Shown in pieces: positions 1 to 39,885 of a stretch of DNA of 64,000 nucleotides. The stretch spans positions 19,523,209 through 19,587,208 of the forward strand of contig NC_134510.1 in NCBI RefSeq assembly GCF_027942865.1, given 5' to 3'. The translations under genes and the position numbers were made by a program. Each line of letters starts with the position of its first letter. Within the stretch, counting starts at the first letter, position 1. Origin of the DNA: Odontesthes bonariensis (lineage: Eukaryota; Chordata; Actinopteri; Atheriniformes; Atherinopsidae). The notes under the pieces were generated by a model that saw only the letters and a program-made list of their open reading frames with translations, did not search any database and was not told where the DNA came from.

Positions 1-3000
1 TCTGAAAGCACATAAACACCCTGCTGAAGGTATATTTTGGTAATAGATTTTAGGACTTTGCCATGTGCACGGATTTAAAGTAGCTTCCTAATGCCTACAA
101 CATGTCAGGGAGGACAGTTTTACAGCTGCTTCTTACTGAGTTTCTGTGTTTTTTGTAAAGGTCATGCTAACTTTTTTTTATAAACATCGGTTATCAACAT
201 GAATACAAACAGTGGTTGATGTAGAAAGGTGAAGCAAGAGGCAGCAGACTCATGAGTTATCACCAAAATACTTATACCGGTACATATATTTCAGAGCTTT
301 TGATGTTTTTGTTAGGTCTCATTCTACTCATTCCTGTGTAGAAGTTTAATGAATATTTTCCTTCACTCGTGAGTCAAAGGTCGTTGTCTTTTTTTACGCT
401 GGCGTTTTTTTTTTCTGGTCTATATCAATAGAAGTTACACTTTCAAAAGCTTCTTGAGATTAATTGCAAGCCGTCAGGAATAAACAGGAGGATGTGGTCG
501 CCAACACACTGTGACATACTTTAAATGTGGTGAACGCTTGAATCCGCAGTGCCTCGCAGTGCTTTCGTGCGCTTTCATTTGCAGCGCGGTTACAGTCTTC
601 GGGGTCAGGCTTTGAGCTGTACAGGGTCACGGCTGTTCGTTCTGGGTTAGATGTCGCTGCACCAGTGCGATCGAGGAAACTTTCTGTCTGTGGGAACCAG
701 ACCCAACAAGGTGGCAAAGACAACGGGTTAGTGCCCACTGGCAAACCAGCAAGAGAGGACACACAGTAACCCATCAAGTTTAGTTTATACAGAATGTATG
801 TTACACTATAATTTATATAGATTAAATTATACTCGCTTAGATTAGAATCCAGGACAATATGACAGTGATAATTAGGATTGTGTAGTATTGTACAGAAGCC
901 TATTTGTATTTGCTTAATGGCCAGGCTTTTTATAAATACATATAATCGTGTTTAGCATAATTGACTAGATTTGTTCTATTAATTTTCAACTTCGTTATCT
1001 GTTACCAAAAATGCTCTTTCTCATATAAATACATTTGATAAAGTTCTTTCTAGATAAAGTGTACCTCTATCTTTATTACAGTTGAATATGGGTGGATTGA
1101 AGCCTTGGTTTCATTAAATAAACTACTACACAGCAGTGATCAACAACCATGCAATATGATATTTGTGTCTGGAGGCGTCGAAGAGACAACTGTGTTGCTG
1201 ATGTATCTTTGGAGCTGCACTACTGAATAAAAGATGTGGCTTTGATTCAGAGGTAAATGTGGCTGGTTTCATTTCATTTGCTCAGGGGATTGGTTCAGTG
1301 TGAGAGCATGCGTTACATATTTTGCTCTCATACACATGTCAACAACGCAAATGTATTGAGTTAACAGTGTGTGTTGCTGTTTCTGCCCTTCTGTTGACCC
1401 TTTCTCATTCTCACTTTTCTATAAATCTTTCTTCTTTGTTCTACATGTTTGCACAGTACTGTAGAAAAAGGGGGAAGAAATCCTCCCCGCCTTCGCTAAC
1501 AAATGTGATCCCATGAGAGAGAGAAAGAGAGAGAAAAAAGGGTTTTCAAACCACGGCGTCAAACCAAGTGAGCAGCATTTGGACTGAGCCAAATGGTCAG
1601 ATGTTTTCCAATACCTGATGATGCTGAGAACAAAGCTCATGTGACAGTGGAGGCTGACGAAAGGCTGAGAGATTTATTATGTTGATGAAAGTCAATAACA
1701 GTTCCCTAAAAAAAACTTGCGCATAAGTACCTAATATTACGCAAGTAGTAGTAATGTGTAAGAACCCAAGTTAATTTGATATGGGTGGGACACTTGGAGT
1801 GGAAAGCATAGCAGGGACTGCAAAGGAATGCAGATTAGTGGTAAAGAAAGATGGGGAGGAGGGGACCACAGACTGGGATGTGGGCAGATAAGTGCTGTGT
1901 TTTCTACAGTGGGGATACAATGCATTCCAAGCACAGGCATTATTATGTCAACTAAAAATGCTCACAAGAAGAGCAAGGCCTGTGTATAGTGATATTATAA
2001 GTGGTGTAAGTACCAAGATACTTTAGTTGGACAAAAACACAAACACTGTACAGGCTTTGTTACAAGTCAAAGTCCTGCATAGCAAATGTGAATTCAGTAA
2101 AATATGTAAGAATGATCATAAAAATGTATACGCATTAAAGGGGAAAGCGTTATATAATACATATGTCATAATATATCACAGTGCATATATTATGCATAGA
2201 CATATAATCAGATTATTACTCGCGTGTTAATATAAATGCAGGGATGTGACTGCTATAATGTTGGTGGTAAAGCTCATTTTCAACATATATAAATACGACT
2301 GATGGCTATTTTCACTTCTAACTGATTAATTGTTTTACTCTTAAAATGTCGCCAATCAAGTGTTCCAGATGATTGCCAAAACTTTTGCCAACATTCTTCA
2401 TCTCACTGATTCATTAATCCACCATTTGTTTAATCCGTATTTGCATATACCTTTTGGGTAGTATGGTTTGTAATGACGTCAACTTACTTGAGGCCTTTAT
2501 GTCTTAGGACAAAAATCTTAAATGCTAATTAGGGAGTACAGTAGTGAAATACACACTGAATCACCGAACAAACCATATTCATTTTGTAATTAAAACAAAC
2601 TAGTACATTTAACTTAATGTTCTTTATCAGTAATTATCTTAGATATTTTTTCAGTGGATGCATTTACTGATGTTCTGTCGATGTATCTGTTCACGAGAAG
2701 CGTACATATGGTCTTTACTCGTAGGAGGAAAAATATGTACACAAATGTCATTAAACGATTTACTCTTGGTACAAACTGTGCTTTTATTGTGAAAGCGGAC
2801 ACACCGGAAGTCTTTGATTGTCATCGAGAATACGGAAAGCATAGTTTACAAATTACAGTATTCTTGCGGCGTATTTGCGCAAAACCTTTACCTTTTGGGG
2901 AAGCCTTGCAGCGGATAACCAACACACCAAGTTGACGTGAAGGGTCTGTGTTCTTCTGTTGTGGAGGTTTAAGGGCAAATGTTCCTTTCATATTTACTGT

Positions 3001-3390
3001 CAAGACTTTTAACCGCTGTAACGTTTCTCTCCATCCTCAGTTCATCTGCATATTGGAAAAACACCACAGATGTCATCCTCTCAAGTGTTTTTTTGTTTTC
3101 TGAGATGTATATATAAATCTCTACAGAGGATTCTTCCTTATGATTACGATAACGTTTGTGTTTTGGAGTAGATACACATTCACATTCAAATACTTAAAAT
3201 TCAAATGCCTCAGCTGAAAGTAAAACTGTGTGGTGGCGATAAGAGAAGCACAGTCTGGCTATTATGATGTTTGTGCAATAATTACTGAGTAACTTTGTGC
3301 TAGAAACGTTGTTTTAATGCTCACTTTACAGAAGTGTGTGATCAATTCTAGAAACTATTCTGCAATATACTTGTTTTGTTTATTTTGCAG
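1..3390. other. Upstream flank / 5' UTR region of CPQ
   Basis: No coding exon is recognised here. The stretch is AT-rich. Two AATAAA-type signals on the plus strand, near 1113 and 1224, could mark the 3' end of an upstream plus-strand gene, but no coding part is visible. A GC-richer patch at about 2790-2940 holds an ETS-type site (CCGGAAGT, near 2803) and may be the CPQ promoter and untranslated first exon. The CPQ start codon at 3391 follows directly on a splice acceptor (TATTTTGCAG), which implies at least one untranslated exon upstream. A 105-codon minus-strand open frame at 460-777 resembles nothing I know and is not annotated. Confidence 0.4.
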
Positions 3391-30856
<27,466 letters not shown>

Positions 30857-32651
30857 CATGTGGACGACCAAATTGGGATTAATTAGCTGATTTTCACCAC
30901 CTGGTTAAATGCAACCTATTTTTTTGTAACTGTTGATTAATGAGAAGATAAAACGGATTTTAAACCTGAGTGACATCAAAAAGAGATTTTTTTTGTAATT
31001 ATTTTTTCAAAGCAGAGAAAACACATTACATTTGGTGTGTTTCCAGGTGAAAAAACGAATATTGGGTTCTGATGTTCCGTCTTAGACAAGACCTGGACAA
31101 GGAGAATTTAGGATTTTCTCAGATACTGTATTATAAACTGTGCTGCAGAGTGGATGGAGGTGGAATATTATTCTGAAAGCGAGAGATTGAAGATTTGAAA
31201 AAAAAATAAAATAAATGTAGAAGATCATTCATAAGTGAGTGTGCTGTGTGAATAATGTCGGTCTCTGAGCAACCTAAGCAAACAAGCAACATTAATGTCC
31301 TCAGACAGCATAGTATGATGCTATGATTAGTTCCTGTCAGTTCTATTTTTACTGTTTCCTGATTTAGGTTGGATGTGGTTGATAATTCCCAATTTTTGAC
31401 TGTCTTTTTTTTCATGATGCCACCCTCATCACTGTAAGAGAACATAAAAAGTGTTCCTGCACCATTAAAGTATTAAAAACACCCTCTGCTCTTCCTCTGT
31501 AATCCTTCTAATTCTGCTGATCACATAGTTTCTGAAATAAAAAGGGGAAGATAAGACATGGTGACGACAAAAAAAAAACACTGTCCAGTTTTTAGAAAGG
31601 GGAAACAAGAATTGGGAAGCAAAAGGAGACACGATGATGTGAGGAGACTCAAAAGAAGAAGAGTTCATGCAGAACAGAGGAAGTAAAGGGAATTAATCAC
31701 AGCGGGTGTTATAAAGACAACCAGCTACAACAAACACACACAGTCCCCTCTTACCCCATGAACTGATAAGTCAGCTCTCCCAGTGGGTGATGTCAGGGTT
31801 AGTCAGCCAGTCAGTGCAGATGAAGTCTTTGTGTGCGTGTGTGTCTGTGTTTGTTGAAACCCAGAAATTTGTATCCTTTGTAATTGTCTAGTGACATGCG
31901 TCAGAAACAGTGATTCACGCACCGAAGGTTTAGTTAGTGAAGTAAAACAGTCTGCATCTGTGGATCTTTAACTGAGTCACTAACATGTTCCTGACATGAC
32001 TTACAGAAAAAAACCACATGCACACCTGAACATCAGTGAGACAACCTTTTTCTTTTACACACACACACACACAGCTGTTTAATATACCAGTTAAATAAAG
32101 TGACGGTCGACCTCTTCTATGAGATTTAAGATCAGCTTAAGCTTTTATTTCACTGCAGCGACTCCAGCTCGCATAGGAGTCAGCTGATTGATCTCTTTCC
32201 TTCTTATCAAGGTTTTCTATAAAGACCATTTTTAAAATAATTTCTGAAAAACAAATCAACAGCCCATCTTGTCGTATTTAATCAGATATGATAAAAATAC
32301 TCAACCAGGATAAAGAAAATAGAAAATGGAAGCAAATTCTTTGCCCTTTTTTTCATACACAAATGTCAAAACTGTTGATCAATTTCCTTTCACAGTAATC
32401 AGCTGAACAACAACTAGTTTAAAGTTTGTATATGTTTTTCCAAAGTGCAGTAACCGCATTGTTTTGAGTAACCGGGGCTCATTCAGCTTGTCAGTGAATC
32501 AAAACCATAAGCTTTAAGTGTCATTTGAATGCAGAAATGAGGGAAAAATTATCAAGTGGATGTGTGGAGCTGATGTACGGGGCATTTATCAGTGTAGGTC
32601 GCCACCTTGTGGACAACCAGCAGAGGAGATTCTGCTAACGTTCCCCTGAAG
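30857..32651. other. CPQ 3' UTR and intergenic spacer
   Basis: CPQ stops at 30856. AATAAA motifs at about 31205-31215 are a likely polyadenylation signal. Beyond that I see AT-rich DNA and a short CA run at about 32060; no gene. Confidence 0.5.
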
Positions 32652-34487
32652 GTGTAGCCTAGAAATCTAGACGCCCCTAGCGACCGCAAATTGAATTTGC
32701 TTCCGAATTTGCTTATCGAAGATGATGGAATATGTATGTGGTGGAGTCGAGCATCTCTCCGCTAGTGACTGGGATATGATCCTTACATCCTCATGTCCAG
32801 AACTCTTACTCCAACCATCTCTGATGTGGTCCTCACCTCTTCATCTGATGTTGCCTGCTCCGTTTCAGCCACTTCTGATGTGATCGTAACCTCTTCTTCT
32901 GGTGTAGCCTGGTCTGTGGCACAGCTTTCAGCCAACTCTGATGTTGTCAAACATTAAAGACACGTACACATAAGACAACATAACCCAATACATGTAATGT
33001 ACATGACATTATTTGTGTGTGTGTGTGTTTGTGTCTGTGTGTTACTTCTCACCTGATAATTGAAGGTCTTCCGTGCTTCGGAACACACCACTGAGTAACA
33101 TCTCAGACTCCCTTCTGGTGTCTATGGAGGTTTCGTCCTGCTCTTGACTGACAGACTGACACCCAGCTTCCATTGCCAGGAATTCTTCATTTTGCCTCTT
33201 CAATGACCAAAGACCAGATCCACACTTGGCCAATTCCTTTCGCTTTCCAAGAGCACTATTGTACGTCGTTGAAATGGCAAATTTGCTGAGCCTTTCAAAC
33301 ACGGCTTTCTTTGCACCCCCATATTGGAGAATGCAGTTTATGTAGTAAGCGAAACCTGACAGGCGATCTTCTCTACCTCTTAATGCAATTGCAGCAGCAG
33401 CACAGGTGACAAAACGTGAGTGTTTTGTGATCGTTGTAAAGAAGGACAAGAGGAGTGGTGAGAGGCGCTGCAGGTCTGACTCAAGGCTGCTAAATGAGAA
33501 AGAACTCAAATCTTCTGGTGAAGACCTCCACAACATGCATTTCTTGCTGGGGTCGCAGAGAGTTCTGGATTCACTTTCAATGACTGTAAGGATGCTGACC
33601 TTCACTTCCTGTGAAAGCTCCTCATGCTTCATGATTAATTTGGCCGCTGCTTTCCATTTTTTGTTCATTATGTGTTTCACCAACAAAGCATCCTCAGCCT
33701 TGTGCAATTCTTGATCAGAAATCACCTGAAAGAAGTTAAAAAAAGAAGTCAGAAATATCAATATATGATAATAGTAGCTTTGCAGCATATTATATCATTA
33801 CTTAATACTTTTACACACATAGGCCATGAAGACCAAGCAACATCTGGACTTAGAATAGCTGACAAAGTTCCCAAGTTATCTAAATCTGTATCATATGCCA
33901 ATCTGTATCATATGGTATATGATACAGTATGGTATCATATGGTGATGGTAATGAAATGTTTTTTTATCAAGATTTTTTAAAGCTTGTTTATGTTGTGATT
34001 TTAACAGTGTGGGCGGGATAAACGGTTGCCTGTTAAGTTGCCTCTGCACTCCAATCAGAGCGATGAAGAAGGATTACGTAGTCAGCGCGACGGAAGGTAC
34101 ATGGTGGAGTGTAGTCTAATGTCAGAGAGGAAAGAATACTTTGCCTTTGCCTGTGTTTTCAATACCGGCACTCCAATCTGTTATTGTTGAAACTGTACGC
34201 GAATAATGTAGAAAATGTATATTTAAATCTTCTAGAGTCGCTGCCAAAGCCAAATCGAAAGACTGTTCGCTGGGCGCAGCCATTGTTTACCTCTCTCTGG
34301 AACTACACACTGAAACGTCGCACCTCTGTCGTCACTATGTAGCCCGGCCTCCGACTCCGCTCACGATTTGATTGGCCTGATTAAGTTTAAATTTTCAGCC
34401 TCGCAAAACGACCACAACTGACTAGACTGCGCCCGGGAGCAAATTCAATTTGCGGTCGCTAGGGGCGTCTGGATTTCTAGGCTACAC
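32652..34487. repeat. 50-bp inverted repeat pair spanning 1.84 kb
   Basis: Arms 32652-32701 and 34438-34487 match at 49 of 50 positions (GTGTAGCCTAGAAATC ... AATTGAATTTGCT). They look like transposon termini, but flanking bases (CTGAAG at the left, TGTTAC at the right) show no target duplication. The right arm lies in intron 1 of the ZAD-like gene, so the pair encloses its exons 2 and 3 but not exon 1. Confidence 0.75.
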
Positions 34488-34920
34488 TGTTACTGGATGT
34501 TAAACAAATGTCATAATGCAAACATACCTGGGTGATGTTGAGACGTGGTACGGCAGCCATTCTTCTCGGACTTGCAGGGTTATTGCAAAACTTTGTCAAG
34601 GCCCTTGGTGTTTTGGCAGGAGTAGGCTCACGGTGACGTTTCTGCGCGCTAGCTGAAGTGGAGGCTTCCTCGTTTTCATCCTGCACCCATCTCCGGAGCA
34701 CCGGTAGGTCATGTTCTATTCTCGTAAAAAACCTTTGACAAACTTTACAAATTCTGTTTGACTTTGCCTGTGTTTGCAATACCGGCACTCCAACCTGCGT
34801 TAATCTCTCGGCAATTGTTTGTTTTTCTTTCTGTCTTTCGAAGATATGAGCTGAATTTACAAGGACGCCAGAAATCCTCATATTCTTTTTGCAAAAACGG
34901 CAACTGTCGTTTAGTTCCAT
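32783..34920 (-). CDS. ZAD-like Cys-rich protein, three exons, transposon-type
   Basis: Complete gene: exons 34920-34528, 33725-33053, 32937-32783; 1221 bases, 406 residues plus stop, phases consistent. Exon 1 has CRFC near residue 7 and CKVC near 60, the ZAD-like two-pair layout seen also at 26228, with a basic Ser/Pro tail. Exon 2 is an alpha-helical region (LLVKHIMNKKWKAAAKLIMK) followed by a conserved-looking block (AAAIALRGREDRLSGFAYY, YGGAKKAVFERLSKFAIS). Exon 3 is acidic with a repeated TSE/TSD-VAETEQAT-type phrase. From memory, similar multi-copy proteins occur in fish and cnidarians and may belong to Academ- or P-like transposons; I cannot confirm the family. There is no visible DDE core. 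The lack of stops suggests recent activity or selection. Confidence 0.6.
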
Positions 34921-35150
34921 TCTTCCACATTATTCGCGTACAGTTTCTACATTAACATATTGGAGTGCCGGTATTGAAAACACAGGCAAAGTCGAAAAGA
35001 AAAATAATATTCTTTCCTCTCTGACATTTTACTACACTCCACCATGTACTTTTGTGGTATGAAATGCGCTATATAAATAAAGATGCCTTGCCTTGCCTTG
35101 CCTTGCCTTTCCGTCGCGCTGACTACGTAATCCTTCTTCATCGCTCTGAT
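34005..35150. repeat. Inverted copies of a 180-220-bp promoter-like block around exon 1 of the ZAD-like gene
   Basis: 34048-34212 and 34930-35145 (inverted) share GATGAAGAAGGATTACGTAG, GTACATGGTGGAGTGTAGT, TGTGTTTTCAATACCGGCAC and CTGTACGCGAATAATGT. The right copy is the immediate upstream region of the start codon at 34920 and has gained a short repeat insertion (about 35050-35110, ending in CCTTG units). The left copy lies inside intron 1. Beyond the left copy, 34005-34047 (GTGGGCGGGATAAACGGTTG) recurs inverted at 40634-40676. Confidence 0.7.
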
Positions 35151-35872
35151 TGGTTGTTGTGCCATCCTATTGCGTGGCGTTGAGTGCAGACAGAGCCCGT
35201 CTACGGAGAGCCTTGCCACTCTCCGTAGCCCCATTGTATCGAACTTGGTTGCAGTCCCACCAGAATTCCACTGGGGGTGATCGCGGGCGAGTCCAGAATG
35301 AATGGGGGTCTATGGGGCTAAACGGCTAAATATATTTATTTCACCTGCTTGTCGTTGAAACATCGCATATTTTATTCTAGATTCGGCAAGTTCAATATAG
35401 ATTATAGGTCGAAAGTCGAATTAATGAGTATTTATGTCCTTTCGATTTCTTTCAGTTTGGGTCGTTGTTGGCCATAACACGCTAGCATTCTGCTAATGAA
35501 TGCTGATTGGTCAGTGACGGACATGCGACTGATTACGACCAGAGACCCCGTTTGATGGCAGCTGAAGCCAAAGCAGTGGATGTCCAGAATGGAATATGAA
35601 ACAGAATCTTAAGGAGGACCTTCCCGCTATTAATATTTAAGTTAATATTTGTGTATAGTAACTTATTTCTTCCTGCGGGCACTTTTGTTTTCAGATCGTT
35701 ATATATGTATTGTGAAAGTACATGGGTATAAATGGAATTTGAGTCTCTTATTCGTGTGTTCAACGTGTCAATATACATGGTTTAGTATTACGACCTTAAA
35801 AAGTACAGTAAATGTCCCGCTCAATAATATTAAACAATCGTTTTTATTCCGCCATTCGGAATAAAAGATAAA

Positions 35873-38800
35873 ATGCCTCGCAAGTGTGCAGTTATTAATT
35901 GTTCAAATAGTGGTAAAGGATGGTCCTTCTTTTCATTCCCAAAGGACGAAAAAAGGTAACGTTATTGCTCCTGTATAAATGATCATAGGCTACGTGACTT
36001 ATTAAAGGGCTGCACCTGGGACTTAAGGTTTTTTAGGACTTCGCTTATGCCATTGCACATATGGAAAAGTGTCTTCTCATTGATTTCTAATCATCCGATG
36101 ATCTTTAGAGATAGGGTTTGTTGTAAGCCATTGAATTTAATTTGAATTAACCACCTGCCCTATGACACAGTGGGGTTACACATAAGTTACACAAGTTCCT
36201 TAAATGAGGAATATAGTCTAGGCGACATCATGAGCTAACACAGATTGAGAGTCACATTTAAACTGCAACGAGGCAAGTTTATTCACAGATTCAACAATAA
36301 GAACTAACTAACATTAAGAACTAACAAAAAGAACATTAAGAACTAGCAAAAAGAACATGAATTAGCAATAAGAACCAACAAAAAGAACATTAAGAACTAG
36401 CAATAAGAACCAACAAAAAGAACATTAAGAACTAGCAATAAGAACCAACAAAAAGAACATTAAGAACCAGCAATGAGAACCAACAAAAAGAACATTAAGA
36501 ACTAGCAATAACAACCAACAAAAAGAACATTAAGAACTAGCAATAACAACCAACAAAAAGAACATTAAGAACTAGCAATAACAACCAACAAAAAGAACAT
36601 TAAGAACTAGCAATAAGAACCAACAAAAAGAACATTAAGAACTAGCAATAAGAACCAACAAAAAGAACATTAAGAACTAGCAATAAGAACCAACAAAAAG
36701 AACATTAAGAACCAGCAATGAGAACCAACAAAAAGAACATTAAGAACTAGCAATAACAACCAACAAAAAGAACATTAAGAACTAGCAATAACAACCAACA
36801 AAAAGAACATTAAGAACTAGCAATAAGAACCAACAAAAAGAACATTAAGAACTAGCAATAACAACCAACAAAAAGAACATTAAGAACTAGCAATAACAAC
36901 CAACAAAAAGAACATTAAGAACTAGCAATAAGAACCAACAAAAAGAACATTAAGAACTAGCAATAAGAACCAACAAAAAGAACATTAAGAACCAGCAATG
37001 AGAACCAACAAAAAGAACATTAAGAACCAGCAATGAGAACCAACAAAAAGAACATTAAGAACTAGCAATAACAACCAACAAAAAGAACATTAAGAACTAG
37101 CAATAAGAACCAACAAAAAGAACATTAAGAACTAGCAATAAGAACCAACAAAAAGAACATTAAGAACTAGCAATAAGAACCAACAAAAAGAACATTAAGA
37201 ACCAGCAATGAGAACCAACAAAAAGAACATTAAGAACTAGCAATAACAACCAACAAAAAGAACATTAAGAACTAGCAATAACAACCAACAAAAAGAACAT
37301 TAAGAACTAGCAATAACAACCAACAAAAAGAACATTAAGAACTAGCAATAACAACCAACAAAAAGAACATTAAGAACTAGCAATAACAACCAACAAAAAG
37401 AACATTAAGAACTAGCAATAAGAACCAACAAAAAGAACATTAAGAACCAGCAATGAGAACCAACAAAAAGAACATTAAGAACTAGCAATAACAACCAACA
37501 AAAAGAACATTAAGAACTAGCAATAACAACCAACAAAAAGAACATTAAGAACTAGCAATAACAACCAACAAAAAGAACATTAAGAACTAGCAATAACAAC
37601 CAACAAAAAGAACATTAAGAACTAGCAATAACAACCAACAAAAAGAACATTAAGAACCAGCAATAAGAACCAACAAAAAGAACATTAAGAACCAGCAATG
37701 AGAACCAACAAAAAGAACATTAAGAACTAGCAATAACAACCAACAAAAAGAACATTAAGAACTAGCAATAACAACCAACAAAAAGAACATTAAGAACTAG
37801 CAATAACAACCAACAAAAAGAACATTAAGAACTAGCAATAACAACCAACAAAAAGAACATTAAGAACTAGCAATAACAACCAACAAAAAGAACATTAAGA
37901 ACTAGCAATAACAACCAACAAAAAGAACATTAAGAACTAGCAATAAGAACCAACAAAAAGAACATTAAGAACTAGCAATAAGAACCAACAAAAAGAACAT
38001 TAAGAACCAGCAATGAGAACCAACAAAAAGAACATTAAGAACTAGCAATAACAACCAACAAAAAGAACATTAAGAACTAGCAATAACAACCAACAAAAAG
38101 AACATTAAGAACTAGCAATAACAACCAACAAAAAGAACATTAAGAACTAGCAATAACAACCAACAAAAAGAACATTAAGAACTAGCAATAACAACCAACA
38201 AAAAGAACATTAAGAACTAGCAATAACAACCAACAAAAAGAACATTAAGAACTAGCAATAAGAACCAACAAAAAGAACATTAAGAACTAGCAATAAGAAC
38301 CAACAAAAAGAACATTAAGAACTAGCAATAAGAACCAACAAAAAGAACATTAAGAACTAGCAATAAGAACCAACAAAAAGAACATTAAGAACCAGCAATG
38401 AGAACCAACAAAAAGAACATTAAGAACTAGCAATAAGAACCAACAAAAAGAACATTAAGAACTAGCAATAACAACCAACAAAAAGAACATTAAGAACTAG
38501 CAATAACAACCAACAAAAAGAACAATAACCAATAGTAAAGAAAAAATATAAGATGGGTTACTAAATAAAGACCAACTCCAAATAAAGAATTGAGCAGTGG
38601 GGGGGGGGGACATAAGTGGAGGACAGAACAATAACCAATAGCAAAATAAGGGGTTGGAGGCAGGAGATGAAGGCTTATCACAGCATCAAGGTCCAGCTGT
38701 AGAGATCAAGAAAGGAAGAGGCGTTAGGGGAAATTCTCCCGGAGATTGACTCATGTAAATAGTTTATGTAAGTTCTAATACAAAGATGGTTCAACAATCA

Positions 38801-39885
38801 AAAAGGACAAAAATGTTGGTGAAGAACCAACAAGTGGAAAATTATGATTCTAATGCAGGTTTCAATTTGAGGAGACGGAAATGGCTCATTAATACGAGAC
38901 GGAATGACCTGCGGTTGACAATGTCACATGAGGAGTTAATGCAGGGGGGGTACGTGGTATGTCAATTGCATTTTGAGGAATGCTACCTGGAAAAAGTGAG
39001 TCGTGCATTTGGAATGAAATTACCATTTCAATTAAATAAATGCAATTACTGATGCATGCGTGTGTGTGTGCTTCAAACAGCGCAATGGAAGGGCGGCACT
39101 CACCAGTAATGCCGTCCCTACATTGGTGGATTGCGCCAACCCGCCACCACTTGCCTGCCCACCAAGAAAAAGGCAGAAAAAAAGTGAAGGTAACAATGAC
39201 AAACTGAGGCCAAGACCAACGCTCCTGGCCACAGTGTCTGATGACACCATCCCCTCCACAACAGCCCCGCCGACCTCACTGGCCCCAGGAGAGGTAGAGG
39301 CTGGGGAACAGATGGTGGTGTCGGACATTGTGGAAGACAAGGTCATCTCCACAACACAAAACATTGCATTGACACACCTTTACAGTCATGAATCACATTA
39401 AACAAACATTCCACATATGATCATGCTCATATTTGATGTAACACTGTATTTCCCTTACTTTATAGACTGTTGGTGATTGCCTCCAAGAGGAGGGCCTGCA
39501 CTATGTGGCTGGCTGGGTCATCCGGGTCCTCCAGCAGGAGGAAGTAGTCCAGGCCTGTCCCCAATGTGAGGTGGTGCTGATGGGTGCCAGAGACCAGGAC
39601 CACAACTATGCTGCAGCAAGCACCAACCACCCCTTCCTGGAGGCCAAAAAATTTACGTCAACGGCAAACTTGATGAAGCCGTCTGATAATTTTTTCGCAG
39701 CCATCCAGCTGTTGGAGGGGGAGTTTGTGAGGCTCATCAACGATTTCTGGCCACACAAGGGAATCACGAAAAAATTAGAGAGCGCTCTCTTCAAGCTGGG
39801 GGCATTTAACAGCCTGTTTAGGGCTCACCAAGAGCATGCCAGCCTGTTAGAGGCAATTGCAATAAAAAAAAATTGTTATGTGTAG
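35873..39885 (+). CDS. THAP-domain protein with transposase-like C-terminal end, four exons
   Basis: Exons about 35873-35955, 38872-38995, 39081 to about 39340, 39466-39885. Here the THAP finger is split over exons, unlike the exons in the CPQ intron: exon 1 has MPRKCAVINC and SFFSFPKDEKR; exon 2 has KWLINTRR, CQLHFEECYLEK; exon 3 has the AVPTL box and a basic stretch (PPRKRQKK). Exon 4 reads HYVAGWVIRVL, a C-x2-C pair (CPQC) and a helical end, resembling the C-terminal end of P-type/THAP9-like transposases (GYVxRKL...C-x2-C). The long catalytic core expected between exons 3 and 4 is absent, so this is a truncated or domesticated product of about 300 residues. The exon 3 donor is uncertain. 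Intron 1 holds the minisatellite. Confidence 0.6.
36297..38530 (+). repeat. 35-bp minisatellite, about 64 copies, with three unit variants
   Basis: Unit of 35 bases around AGAACTAGCAATAACAACC then AACAAAAAGAACATTA. Three forms alternate: AATAAGAACC (R), AATAACAACC (C) and CCAGCAATGAGAACC (G). G units nearly always follow one or more R units and precede a run of C units, so the array has higher-order blocks of the type R(1-4)-G-C(1-6). The first copies at 36297-36365 are degenerate. The unit contains two half-repeats (AAGAACTAGCAAT and AAGAACCAACAAA). It lies in intron 1 of the THAP gene. Confidence 0.97.

Noticed and set aside
460-777. Minus-strand open frame of 105 codons
   Set aside because: No family resemblance, no splice context, and the start context is not convincing.
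33406-33980. Plus-strand open frames opposite the ZAD-like exon 2
   Set aside because: Antisense shadows of a spliced minus-strand exon with better composition and splice sites.
32652-34487. A complete 1.84-kb autonomous transposon
   Set aside because: The arms match well but there is no target duplication, and the gene's first exon lies outside them.
36297-38530. Regular 35-base repeats that look like a CRISPR array
   Set aside because: Units are tandem with no unique spacers, and the setting is a vertebrate intron. It is a minisatellite.
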